Part shown: piece after piece, positions 1-6,519 of the stretch
Layout of the letters: every line of letters starts with the position of its first letter
Numbering within the stretch: the stretch's first letter is position 1
Notes under the pieces: model-generated
Databases searched by the model: none
Told to the model about the DNA's origin: nothing
Seen by the model: only the letters and a program-made list of their open reading frames with translations
Made by a program: the position numbers and the translations under genes
IMG/VR virus record: IMGVR_UViG_3300042291_002225
Location: 1-30,422 of that record
Reading direction: 5' to 3' (one strand)
DNA length: 30,422 nucleotides
Origin: a virus

Positions 1-60
1 GAGCTCTCCGAGGAATGGGAGACCGGCCGCGCATACCTCACCGAACAACCCCAAGCCTAA
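1..60 (+). CDS. 3' end of an unidentified gene (partial)
   Basis: Frame 1 from the first base encodes 19 residues, ELSEEWETGRAYLTEQPQA, followed by TAA at 58-60. The composition reads like a natural protein C-terminus, loosely like the end of a transposase, but it is too short to assign. Its stop overlaps the stop of the convergent minus-strand ORF ending at 57. Confidence 0.4.
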   Translation, partial: ELSEEWETGRAYLTEQPQA

Positions 61-290
61 CAGAAACAAACCACCCCCGCCTCCTCATCAGCCTGAAACA
101 CTTTTACAGAAAAGAATTTGCGCGGCCTCGCGATGTCCGTGCTAATAACCAAGCCTGATTTGGATTGCGTGAACCCGTCATATCGCCGATCTGCCTCGGG
201 AAGATCACGAAGTAAGTCGCGCATGGCCTCGAAAGCCTTTTGCTGCTCCTTGGAGAGATTCTTGGGTGGCTTATCGGGGAACTCAAGCAT
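57..290 (-). CDS. Small hypothetical protein, possibly the 3' half of a frameshifted gene
   Basis: A 77-residue ORF beginning ATG at 290 (MLEFPDKPPKNLSKEQQKAF) and ending CFC. It has a charged, helix-prone middle (EQQKAFEAMRDLLRDLPEADRR) and no recognised domain. There is no clear Shine-Dalgarno sequence, and TAA lies in frame five codons upstream of the ATG. The adjoining reading frame at 290-457 also looks protein-like, so this may be the downstream half of a gene broken by a frameshift. Function unknown. Confidence 0.4.
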   Translation of the reverse strand: MLEFPDKPPKNLSKEQQKAFEAMRDLLRDLPEADRRYDGFTQSKSGLVISTDIARPRKFFSVKVFQADEEAGVVCFC

Positions 291-457
291 CGCGTTGGAG
301 GCTTACCAAGCCGGACTCGCATTGGAAGCCCGGGATTCTGGCTCTGCCAGATTTCATATGCTTCTTCCAGTTGCCCCGCTGCAGAGTGGATTGCGGCGCG
401 TGGATTTGATCTGATGGCAACGATCCAGTTCGGCTTGATCGTCGCTGACAGCTCCAA
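290..457 (-). pseudogene. Protein-like fragment upstream of the 77-residue ORF
   Basis: From a TTG at 455-457 the minus strand reads LELSATIKPNWIVAIRSNPR and continues with a helix-rich stretch (AAGQLEEAYEIWQSQNPGLP) up to about 290. There it loses protein-like character in this frame while the ORF at 57-290 takes over. No ATG is available. A frameshifted or start-less remnant is the simplest reading. It lies directly downstream of the lectin-gene terminator. Confidence 0.3.
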
Positions 458-465
458 ACAATAAC

Positions 466-496
466 CCCCTCCCGGTCTTGCCGAGAGAGGGTGTTG
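466..496 (-). terminator. Hairpin terminator of the lectin/TSP3 gene
   Basis: On the minus strand CCCTCTCTCGG pairs with CCGGGAGGGGG around a CAAGA loop (11 pairs, two of them T-G), followed by TTATTGTTTGG. A near-identical hairpin with a better T run closes the capsid operon at 4240-4273. It lies about 30 bp after the stop codon at 526. Confidence 0.7.
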
Positions 497-525
497 GACT
501 CCGGGGATGAAAAGTTCGAGGTCGC

Positions 526-2511
526 TCAATTCCGCTTCACGCGGAAGTAGCGCTTCGGCTGGTTCTCGATGCTGTAGAAACGGGTGACCACGCCACCGGT
601 GCCGATGATGTCGGTTTCGACGACCTCCCAGTTCTGGAGGTCGGTCGATCCCTCGATGCGGTAGCTCGCACCATTGCCGGCGTTGAAACGGAATTCGACG
701 GCGGTGCGGATGGTGGAAAGCGCGTCCGGCGTGCTCGAATCCAGCGTCGGATCGAAGCCGGTGTTGATCTCGAACAGGTCGTCGAAGCCGTCTCCGTCGC
801 TGTCCTTGAGAAGCGGATTGGTGCCGTGAGTGACCACCTCGGCGAAGTCGCTGAGACCGTCGCCGTCGGTATCGGCGAGTTTCGGGTTCGTGCCGTGGAT
901 GTTGATCTCCGCCCCGTCGGTCAGGCCGTCGCCGTCGCTGTCGTCCAGCATCGGGTTGGTCTGGTGGGTGTTGACCTCCGCACCGTCGCTCAGGCCGTCG
1001 CCGTCGGTGTCGGTGGCCAAGGGATCGAGGCCCACGCGCTCGAAGAGATAGCCCGCCGCGACGAAGTCGGCCGCGGCATCGGCCCACTGGTTGCTGTTTT
1101 CCATCAGCACGGCGTGGTTCTCCGCGGTGCCGCCATCCGGTTGGCCGCTCAGCCAGCGTGCGTAGGCTGGGGCGTTGCCGTCGGACCACAGCCAGGTGCC
1201 CTCGGAAACGGCGTCGGACAGGCCGAGCCACAGGTAGCCCTGGGTCGTCTTGCGAGCCCGTCCAGCGGCACGGGTGAAGTCGTTGGCATTCGGGAAGCTG
1301 GCGAGGTGGCCGCGGCGGGTGGCGGCATCGGCGGCGGCTTGGGCGTGGGTGAAGGAACCCTCGACCAGGGTGAAGTAGCTACCCGGGTAGCTGAGTTCCG
1401 CGCGGTCCGAAAGCCCGTCGCCGTCGGTGTCGGACTTGAGCGGGTCGGTTCCGTGCTGGGCGATTTCCGCGAAATTGCTCAGTCCGTCGCCGTCGGGGTC
1501 GGAGGCGGCATCGTTGGTTCCGTCACCATTCGTGTCGGCCAGCTTTGGATTGGTGCCGATCAGATTGACCTCCTGGCCGTCGCTGAGGCCATCACCGTCA
1601 GTGTCGGCGGTAGATGGGCTGGTGCCTGCGGTCTGTTCTTGGCCGTCGTTCAAGCCGTCGCCATCGGCATCGGCCGTGGTCGGGCTGGTCGCGTAGCCGG
1701 TTTCCAGCAGGTAGCCGTCGCGGATCGTGGTCGGCGAGCGGTCATACCACTTGCCGATTTCCGCCCCGCCGCCGCCGCTTACCTCGGCGAAGTCGAGGCT
1801 GTTGCCGCTGGTCGAACTCGGGCGGCCAGTGCCCCAGGGCGCGAAGCTGAAGGGCTCGCCGTTGACCCAGGTCCAGGTGCCTTCCACCGCGGCGTCGCTC
1901 GTCCCGATCCACAAGCCGGTGAATTCTTCGAAGGGATCGGCGCCGAGGTTCTGCATCGCGCGGTTCCAGCGGTCTTCGGTCGGGAAGCTGGCGAGGTCAC
2001 CACCCTTGCTCCGGGCGTCGTCGCGAGCCTGCTGCCAGGTGAAGGAACCGGTGATGATCGAGAAGCGACCGACGCCGAGTTCGTAGCCGTCGCTCAGGCC
2101 ATCACCATCGGTATCGGCCAGTGCTGGGTTGGTGCCATAAAGCACCAGTTCATCGTAGGCGGTGAGACCGTCGCTGTCGCTGTCTGACAGGTCCTTCTCG
2201 AAGGTGGCGCCGACCGTCTTGTCGGCATTCATCGTGATCGTCTGCGGGTTGACCGTGCCTGAGGCATCGCCGGTCCAGCCGGTGAAGCGGTAGCCGGGGT
2301 TTGGTGTGGCGGTGATGGTGGCGGAGGCTCCTCCTAGGTCGAAGATTCCACCACCTGACAAGGTGCCGTTCTGAGCAGATGGGAGGGTGAGTGACCAATA
2401 GCGGGTGTCGACCACCGCGTCACCACTCAGGCTCGTATGGGTGGCCGCGTGCAGGAAGCTCGGCGCGAGCAAGCACAGCGCGCAAGCTAAGATGGGAAGA
2501 CGGTTTTTCAT
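526..2511 (-). CDS. Secreted calcium-binding protein with two C-type lectin domains and TSP3 repeats
   Basis: A 661-residue protein starting at the ATG at 2511, chosen because it opens a clear signal peptide (MKNRLPILACALCLLAPSFL, then HAA). An InlB-type divergent beta repeat follows (FTGWTGDASGTVNPQTITMN). Then many calcium-binding thrombospondin type 3 motifs of the form DxDGDGLSDxxE alternate with two C-type-lectin-like domains. The first contains FTGLWIGTSD...WTWVNGEPF, the second LWLGLSD...WLSGQPDGG, with a QPD sugar-binding type motif. The C-terminal module (ASYRIEGSTDLQNWEVV...YFRVKRN) is typical of secreted verrucomicrobial proteins. It is probably extracellular, binding carbohydrate or other cells. 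It sits between two copies of the same terminator, beside a DGR remnant. Whether it belongs to the phage or the host is not clear. Confidence 0.88.
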   Translation of the reverse strand: MKNRLPILACALCLLAPSFLHAATHTSLSGDAVVDTRYWSLTLPSAQNGTLSGGGIFDLGGASATITATPNPGYRFTGWTGDASGTVNPQTITMNADKTVGATFEKDLSDSDSDGLTAYDELVLYGTNPALADTDGDGLSDGYELGVGRFSIITGSFTWQQARDDARSKGGDLASFPTEDRWNRAMQNLGADPFEEFTGLWIGTSDAAVEGTWTWVNGEPFSFAPWGTGRPSSTSGNSLDFAEVSGGGGAEIGKWYDRSPTTIRDGYLLETGYATSPTTADADGDGLNDGQEQTAGTSPSTADTDGDGLSDGQEVNLIGTNPKLADTNGDGTNDAASDPDGDGLSNFAEIAQHGTDPLKSDTDGDGLSDRAELSYPGSYFTLVEGSFTHAQAAADAATRRGHLASFPNANDFTRAAGRARKTTQGYLWLGLSDAVSEGTWLWSDGNAPAYARWLSGQPDGGTAENHAVLMENSNQWADAAADFVAAGYLFERVGLDPLATDTDGDGLSDGAEVNTHQTNPMLDDSDGDGLTDGAEINIHGTNPKLADTDGDGLSDFAEVVTHGTNPLLKDSDGDGFDDLFEINTGFDPTLDSSTPDALSTIRTAVEFRFNAGNGASYRIEGSTDLQNWEVVETDIIGTGGVVTRFYSIENQPKRYFRVKRN

Positions 2512-2560
2512 GGGATCGATGGAATGGATGGGCTGAAGCAATGCGAAATTAGTGGGTGGC

Positions 2561-2602
2561 GGCGGTTCCACCGCCCGGGGCCTTCGAACCCGCCTCCGCG
2601 GG
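2561..2602. repeat. Two adjacent GC-rich hairpins
   Basis: GGCGGT-TCC-ACCGCC at 2561-2575 and CCCGC-CTCC-GCGGG at 2589-2602 are perfect short inverted repeats, between the template-repeat-like segment and the start of the lectin gene. They may be regulatory, or leftovers of the DGR. Confidence 0.45.
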
Positions 2603-2717
2603 CCTACCAGCGCCGGGCGGCGGATCTTGCGTTTCGTCGTCGGGGTAGGCCCCGGACGAGCAGGACGGCGGTCGGTTCAGTCCCTCGCTCAGGCGGGAGC
2701 CATCCGGCCCCGGAGGT

Positions 2718-2780
2718 CTGAGCTGCGGGCCACCCGGAACCCGATGTTGTTGTTCGTGTTCGTCGGGTTGTTGTTGGGGG
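2718..2780 (-). repeat. Template-repeat-like segment of a degenerate DGR
   Basis: In one frame the minus strand reads PNNNPTNTNNNIGFRVARSS: seven AAC and two ACG codons, then a conserved IGFRVARSS end. Adenine-rich AAC runs in this context are characteristic of DGR template repeats, where adenines are randomised during copying. The last 28 bases (2718-2745) match 27 of 28 bases at 3090-3117, the 3' end of the FGE-fold gene. The upstream part of the repeat appears to be lost at the junction with the accessory-gene remnant near 2779. It is either a decayed template repeat or a fragment of a second variable gene. Confidence 0.6.
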
Positions 2781-2927
2781 ACACAGAAGGCCCAGAACGA
2801 ATCCTCGCCGTTCGGCACGAATTCCTTTCGCACTGACGCGATGCGCCCGCCGCGAAGGAGCTGGTTCAGTTCCTCCTTTGCGTTTCCCTGCCCATTGGCG
2901 GGGGATCTGGATGAATTCAAAAGGCAT
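2779..2927 (-). pseudogene. Truncated, frameshifted DGR accessory gene (HRDC-type)
   Basis: From the ATG at 2927, preceded by AGGTAG as ribosome site, the sequence reads MPFEFIQIP. After removal of one base from the G run at 2900-2904 it continues NGQGNAKEELNQLLRGGRIA and then KEFVPNGEDSFWAFCV. Length about 49 residues. The pattern (FxIP, xELNxxLRxxRI, VxxxFVxxGxxSFWAFCV) is the N-terminus I recall for the accessory protein encoded beside some DGR reverse transcriptases (HRDC-containing type). Translation stops matching right where the AAC-rich segment begins, suggesting a deletion. Recognition is from memory; a profile search would settle it. Confidence 0.55.
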
Positions 2928-2952
2928 CTACCTGAAATTTTTCCGAAAATCT

Positions 2953-2973
2953 TTCAGGGGCTTCGCCCCTGAA
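2953..2973. repeat. Perfect 9-bp stem hairpin downstream of the FGE gene
   Basis: TTCAGGGGC pairs with GCCCCTGAA around a TTC loop (GAA on the minus strand). On the minus strand it precedes AAAGATTTT, so it is a weak candidate terminator for the FGE-fold gene. Compact GC-rich hairpins also lie downstream of variable repeats in active DGRs. Confidence 0.55.
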
Positions 2974-3029
2974 CCCCTTTGAGGGCCTACATTTGAATGA
3001 TCATCATGCTCACCGAACCGCTCCGCTCT

Positions 3030-3058
3030 GGCAGGACGGGCTCCGCCTCCGTCCCGCC
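3030..3058. repeat. 10-bp stem hairpin 24 bp after the FGE stop codon
   Basis: GGCAGGACGG pairs with CCGTCCCGCC (one mismatch or wobble) around nine bases. Its position just downstream of a candidate variable repeat fits the hairpin or cruciform seen in characterised DGR targets, but an ordinary mRNA 3' structure is equally possible. Confidence 0.4.
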
Positions 3059-3081
3059 GGTCGCTCCGCTGCCTGCGGGTT

Positions 3082-4158
3082 CTAGGGGACTGAACTGCGG
3101 GCCACCCGGAACCCGATGGGGTAGCCTTTCGAGCCCGCCCCCCAGCCGGCGCGGCTCGCGACGCGGCAGTAGAACGGGCCGTCGTTCCAATTGCTGCCCC
3201 GGTGCACCCGGACCTGGCCCAAATCCTCCCAGTCGTCGAAGCACCATTCCGAAACGTTCCCACTCATGTCCGATAGATCTAGCTCGTTGGCTAGCTTCGT
3301 CGCCACATCTTGGTTCGAGCCGCCACTATTGCTCAAATACCACGCCACCGCATTGACGTCGTTGCTGCCGCTATATTCGTAGCCGTTGGTCTTCAATCCA
3401 CCTCGGGCAGCAAATTCCCATTCCTTCTCGCTCGGCAAGCGATAGCCATTTGCGGTGGCATCAACCGTCGGAATGGCGTCGCCGGTTCGATAGACCGCGG
3501 TGCCCACCTTATAAACCGGAGTCAAACCTTCCTTTTCGCTCCGGGCATTGCACCACTTCAGTGTTTCATACCAACTAACGTCCGTCACCGGGCGGTTCAG
3601 TCCCGTTCCTGCTCCCACACTGTCGATGTCGTAACCGTTGGCGGCGGCCCAAGTGCGGACCGTCTGGAACTCTGCCCAAGTGACCTCGGTCTTCGCCATG
3701 AAAAACGCATCCACGGTCTGTGCTCCAGCCCACGACGAGACGGGCAGGGCTCCCGCTGCAACGTAGGCAAAACCTTCCGGGGCCACACCATCGTCCACCT
3801 TGACTTCGAAGCGCATCGCCGTGCTGTAATTTCCCAACCAGTCGGTTCCCGCGTTCCAGGTGATCACCTTGCCCGTGCCGACCGGCACATTCGGCCCCAC
3901 CGCCCCGCTGAGGGTCGTGGCCGGGACATCGAAGGTTGCTCCGCCGTCGCTGGAAATCCGCAGCGTGACGCCGACCGTCGGCGTGTCCGCGGTCACGTCG
4001 TAGGTGATGTCTACTAGCTTCGTACCCGGCCGTTGCAGCCCTTGGACGTTCGAAACGACTGGATCCGCCGCCAGAAGCGTGCTTGATAGGAAAACGAGCG
4101 ATGCGACGACCTTCAGGCATGTCAGGGCTGCCGAGCCGGATGGTGATTTTCGGTTCAT
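3082..4158 (-). CDS. Secreted FGE/SUMF1-fold protein, candidate DGR target
   Basis: A 358-residue protein; the start at 4158 has GGAAAGCCG just upstream and opens a signal peptide (KVVASLVFLSSTLLAADP). An Ig-like N-terminal region (VVSNVQGLQRPGTKLVDI) precedes a formylglycine-generating-enzyme-type domain. Its hallmarks are MAKTEVTWAEFQ, PVTDVSWYETLKWCN, GYRLPSEKEWEFAARGG, MSGNVSEWCFDDW, HRGSNW and IGFRVARSSVP. Catalytic FGEs use a cysteine pair near the C-terminus, which I do not see, so a binding or structural role is likelier than sulfatase activation. The C-terminal end is shared with the template-like segment at 2718-2745, making it a possible DGR-diversified protein. Similar endings occur in ordinary verrucomicrobial FGE proteins. 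Confidence 0.85.
   Translation of the reverse strand: MNRKSPSGSAALTCLKVVASLVFLSSTLLAADPVVSNVQGLQRPGTKLVDITYDVTADTPTVGVTLRISSDGGATFDVPATTLSGAVGPNVPVGTGKVITWNAGTDWLGNYSTAMRFEVKVDDGVAPEGFAYVAAGALPVSSWAGAQTVDAFFMAKTEVTWAEFQTVRTWAAANGYDIDSVGAGTGLNRPVTDVSWYETLKWCNARSEKEGLTPVYKVGTAVYRTGDAIPTVDATANGYRLPSEKEWEFAARGGLKTNGYEYSGSNDVNAVAWYLSNSGGSNQDVATKLANELDLSDMSGNVSEWCFDDWEDLGQVRVHRGSNWNDGPFYCRVASRAGWGAGSKGYPIGFRVARSSVP
3090..3117 (-). repeat. Variable-repeat-like 3' end of the FGE gene
   Basis: Twenty-eight bases encoding IGFRVARSS plus the following base match 27 of 28 with 2718-2745. Immediately upstream the two copies diverge: AAC-rich codons in one, GWGAGSKGYP codons in the other. The last three variable codons differ only at adenines (AAC to GGC, TAC, CCC). 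Codons further upstream also differ at C and G positions, so a strict adenine-only copy relationship does not hold. Confidence 0.5.
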
Positions 4159-4239
4159 CGGCTTTCCTATCCCAGTCGTCCGTTCCGCGGTCAAGGCTCA
4201 AACCCGCGTTGGGTCGGAGCTTCCATGTGAGATCGGAAC

Positions 4240-4273
4240 AAAAAGCCCCCTCCCGGTTTCCCGAGAGAGGGTG
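4240..4273 (-). terminator. Rho-independent terminator of the capsid operon
   Basis: On the minus strand CCCTCTCTCGG, GAAA and CCGGGAGGGGG form a hairpin followed by CTTTTTG: a classical intrinsic terminator about 30 bp after the capsid stop codon. It shares nearly all of its sequence with the hairpin at 466-496. Confidence 0.85.
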
Positions 4274-4300
4274 CTTGTGGTGATAGCCGAGGTCCCCTGC

Positions 4301-5197
4301 TTACACCGGGCGGGTGATGCGCTCGAGCACCGGTTTGTTGCCGGCGGCGAAGCCATACATCAAGGTGAAGCTCACCTCCTGCTTGCCGAGGCGGCCGTCG
4401 TAGCGGTCACGGACCTGGACGGACAAACCGGTGCGTGGGTCGGTGACGACGCGGATCACGGTGTCGCCGGTGTTGGCGGGCACGTCCGGCACGCGGGCGG
4501 CCATGATGAGTCCCTCGCGGATTCCCGCGAAACCCACCAGACGTTCGGCGTTTTCAGGGAGTGCCGAGTATTCGATCACGGTGAAGCCATTCACGTCGGG
4601 TAGCATGCCAGTGACCACCACGTTGCCCGCCGCCGGGGTGATGTAGGCTTTGTAAAGAGCCTCGTCCTTTTGCAGGGCGTTGTAGTAGTCGGAATTGACG
4701 AACATGAAGCGGCCCATGTCCGGGATGAACCGCTTGTTGAGCTTGGTGCTGATGTCCACCACGGCATTGCGCCCGAATGAGGCGGCGGCAATTTCCGTTT
4801 TGTTGGTGAAATTGGCGTTGATGATCAGCGCCATCAGGTCATCGCTCACCTTGCGGCCGAGGGCGTAGGCCACCTTGTCGGCGTAGCGTTGGTTCAGGTC
4901 GATCTGGCTGGTGGAGCGTTCCACGTCGGTGATGGCATAGCCCGCGTAGGCGTGCTTGTTGATCTTCACGCTGACATCGACCTGTGCCTGGTCATCGGGG
5001 ACGTAGCCGGTGGCGGCAACGAAGTCCTTGGCCACGGTGGGAGTGACGATGTGGGTGACGATGTCCTGGTTGAACTTGACGCTCGCCGATGAGAAGTCGG
5101 TGGCGATCTGTCCGAGGAGCGGGAACTTCGCCAGAAGCGTGGTGAGCGCGGTCTGGGCGATGATCGCGGAATTAACCGTGGCGTTGGTGTTGGGCAT
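4301..5197 (-). CDS. Major capsid protein
   Basis: A 298-residue protein in the place where lambda-like phages carry the major head protein, 6 nt after the protease/scaffold gene. Visible features fit an HK97-fold coat protein of the P22-coat-like type: an N-terminal helix (IIAQTALTTLLAKFPLLGQI), a VDVSVKINKHAYAGYAITDV strand region, a central helix with DRYADK-like spacing, RFMFVNSDYYNALQKDEALY, a MLPDVNGFTVIEYSALP strand pair, and a C-terminal VRDRYDGRLGKQEVSFTLMYG. No own Shine-Dalgarno sequence is obvious, so translation may be coupled to the gene before it. The last gene of the head operon; a strong terminator follows. Confidence 0.85.
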   Translation of the reverse strand: MPNTNATVNSAIIAQTALTTLLAKFPLLGQIATDFSSASVKFNQDIVTHIVTPTVAKDFVAATGYVPDDQAQVDVSVKINKHAYAGYAITDVERSTSQIDLNQRYADKVAYALGRKVSDDLMALIINANFTNKTEIAAASFGRNAVVDISTKLNKRFIPDMGRFMFVNSDYYNALQKDEALYKAYITPAAGNVVVTGMLPDVNGFTVIEYSALPENAERLVGFAGIREGLIMAARVPDVPANTGDTVIRVVTDPRTGLSVQVRDRYDGRLGKQEVSFTLMYGFAAGNKPVLERITRPV

Positions 5198-5203
5198 GGC
5201 AGG

Positions 5204-5665
5204 TTAGCGGGTGAAGTGTTGGGCGAGGTGTTGTTGGTAGAACCTGGCGGCCTCCTCGGGCTTGCGCTCGGTGACCAGGCGGTCGTATTCGGCGACGAGT
5301 TGATCGATGGTGGCTCCGGAAGCTTGCGGGGAATGGTCACCGGCCGGGGTGACGCGGGCCGGGACCGTGGTGCCGGTGGAGGCCGCGACGCGGGCGACTT
5401 CCAACTGGAGCTTGCGGTCGAAATCGGCCTGGGACGCCTGGAGTTCGGTGACGCGGCTCCGCAGCGCGGAGGCTTCGGTGGTCGCCGTATCGCGCTCGGC
5501 TTTGAGCGTGTCGATCTCGGCGGTAAGCAGTTCGACTTCCCCGCGCAATGAGTCCGCGGCGGTCGAAGCTTCATTGAGAAGTTCGGTCTGGGCTTGATGG
5601 TCCCGCTGGAGATTCGCGAGTTCGGTGCGGGCCTGGGCGAGTTCGTCTTCGATGGTCGTGTCCAT
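5204..5665 (-). CDS. Scaffold protein from an internal start within the protease gene
   Basis: ATG at 5665 (MDTTIEDELAQARTEL) would give a 153-residue coiled-coil protein identical to the protease C-terminus, as lambda Nu3 is to gpC. The internal start is preceded by GTTGACACCGG at a 15-nt spacing, the same element that precedes the protease start itself (14 nt) and other phage starts. That is independent evidence that this internal codon is used. No strong Shine-Dalgarno sequence is seen. Confidence 0.6.
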   Translation of the reverse strand: MDTTIEDELAQARTELANLQRDHQAQTELLNEASTAADSLRGEVELLTAEIDTLKAERDTATTEASALRSRVTELQASQADFDRKLQLEVARVAASTGTTVPARVTPAGDHSPQASGATIDQLVAEYDRLVTERKPEEAARFYQQHLAQHFTR

Positions 5666-6487
5666 TGCCCGTGATCCGGTGTCAACCGGCGCGGTGTGAT
5701 AGACCCGCAGGCGGCGCATCGCTTCGGCGCGGTCGGGAACCATGCCCGCGAGGTTCTGGCGCTGGGCCTGCCTGCCGCTGAAGGTCTGGCCTTCCATCGC
5801 CTCGGCGGGGATCGCCCGCCCCTTGGCCAGAACCGCCGTATGGAACTCCCCGGCGATCTCCGCGAGGTTGGAGGAAATGAGTTCGCGCTGGTCGTCGGTG
5901 AGCGGCGTCCCGGGTGCCCCCATCGCCTTGTATTTGCCGACCGAAAAGACCTCCACCTTGATGCCGGCCTTGTCGAGGGCGGCGGAGTTATCGACGACCG
6001 CCTGAACCACGCCGATCGAACCGATCTGGGCGGATGGCGTGACGTAGATCGCCCGCGCCTGGCTGGCCACCCAGTAGGCGGCGGAGCACATCAGGCCGGA
6101 CGAGAAGGCATAGACCGGTTTCTTCTTGTCGAGGGCCGCGACGGCATCGGCAAGCTCCGGCGTGCCGGCCACGGTGCCGCCTGGAGAGTCGATGTGAAGG
6201 AACACCGCCTTGATGTCGTCCCGTCCCGCGGCCTCGCGAAGCGCCGCGCCGATGTCTTCGGAACCCGTGGCACCAAAGAAAATCCGGGCGAACAGGTCCG
6301 GCTTGCGCAGGATCGGACCTTCGATGGCCACCACGCCGATGCCGTCCTCGACGGAGAGCAGCGGGTTCTCGGATGCCTGCTTGGGAAGAAACCCGCCGCG
6401 ATCCACGACTCCCCGCGCGGCGGCGGCCATGGATTGCAGGGCTTCAGGCTGGATCAGCCACTCGCGGTTCTGGATTACCGGACTCAC
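5204..6487 (-). CDS. Prohead protease (S49 family) with C-terminal scaffold domain
   Basis: A 427-residue protein with a GTG start at 6487, 14 nt after a GTTGAC element. Residues about 50-250 are an SppA/SohB-type S49 serine protease, with HIDSPGGTVAG, GLMCSAAYWVAS (nucleophile Ser135) and GKYKAMGAPG (Lys187). The 52-residue Ser-Lys spacing matches the catalytic dyad of bacterial SppA. Residues about 275-427 are a long coiled coil (ELAQARTELANLQRDHQAQT and onward) ending in a short helical tail, the profile of a capsid scaffold. In lambda the gene C protease likewise contains the scaffold Nu3 as its C-terminal part. It cleaves and guides assembly of the procapsid and lies directly upstream of the major capsid gene. 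Confidence 0.88.
   Translation of the reverse strand: MSPVIQNREWLIQPEALQSMAAAARGVVDRGGFLPKQASENPLLSVEDGIGVVAIEGPILRKPDLFARIFFGATGSEDIGAALREAAGRDDIKAVFLHIDSPGGTVAGTPELADAVAALDKKKPVYAFSSGLMCSAAYWVASQARAIYVTPSAQIGSIGVVQAVVDNSAALDKAGIKVEVFSVGKYKAMGAPGTPLTDDQRELISSNLAEIAGEFHTAVLAKGRAIPAEAMEGQTFSGRQAQRQNLAGMVPDRAEAMRRLRVYHTAPVDTGSRAMDTTIEDELAQARTELANLQRDHQAQTELLNEASTAADSLRGEVELLTAEIDTLKAERDTATTEASALRSRVTELQASQADFDRKLQLEVARVAASTGTTVPARVTPAGDHSPQASGATIDQLVAEYDRLVTERKPEEAARFYQQHLAQHFTR
5681..5686 (-). promoter_or_regulatory. GTTGAC start-associated element, internal scaffold start
   Basis: GTTGACACCGG, 15 nt between the hexamer and the ATG at 5665. It lies within the protease reading frame (codons for VDTG). 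Confidence 0.55.
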
Positions 6488-6501
6488 GCCCGGTCGCCGG
6501 T

Positions 6502-6507
6502 GTCAAC
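6502..6507 (-). promoter_or_regulatory. GTTGAC start-associated element, protease start
   Basis: GTTGACACCGG, 14 nt from the GTG at 6487, in the gap after the 130-residue gene. Confidence 0.55.
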
Positions 6508-6519
6508 GAGGCGCTGCCG

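Noticed and set aside
826-2187. Long + strand open frame (453 codons) opposite the lectin/TSP3 gene
   Set aside because: It is the antisense shadow of GC-rich Asp/Gly repeats; its valine/glycine repetition mirrors the DxDGDG codons and it has no domain or ribosome site.
780-2200. Repeated 17-20 base DNA units, CRISPR-like at first glance
   Set aside because: They are codons of thrombospondin type 3 repeats (DTDGDGLSD), irregularly spaced within an open reading frame.
2511-2720. Reverse transcriptase gene downstream of the template-like repeat
   Set aside because: The space to the lectin gene is about 200 bp, and no YxDD-type motif or suitable open frame exists there or elsewhere in the window.
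4966-5685. 239-codon minus-strand frame overlapping the protease/scaffold gene
   Set aside because: It is an out-of-frame shadow of the coiled coil: proline/serine/arginine-rich and without motifs.
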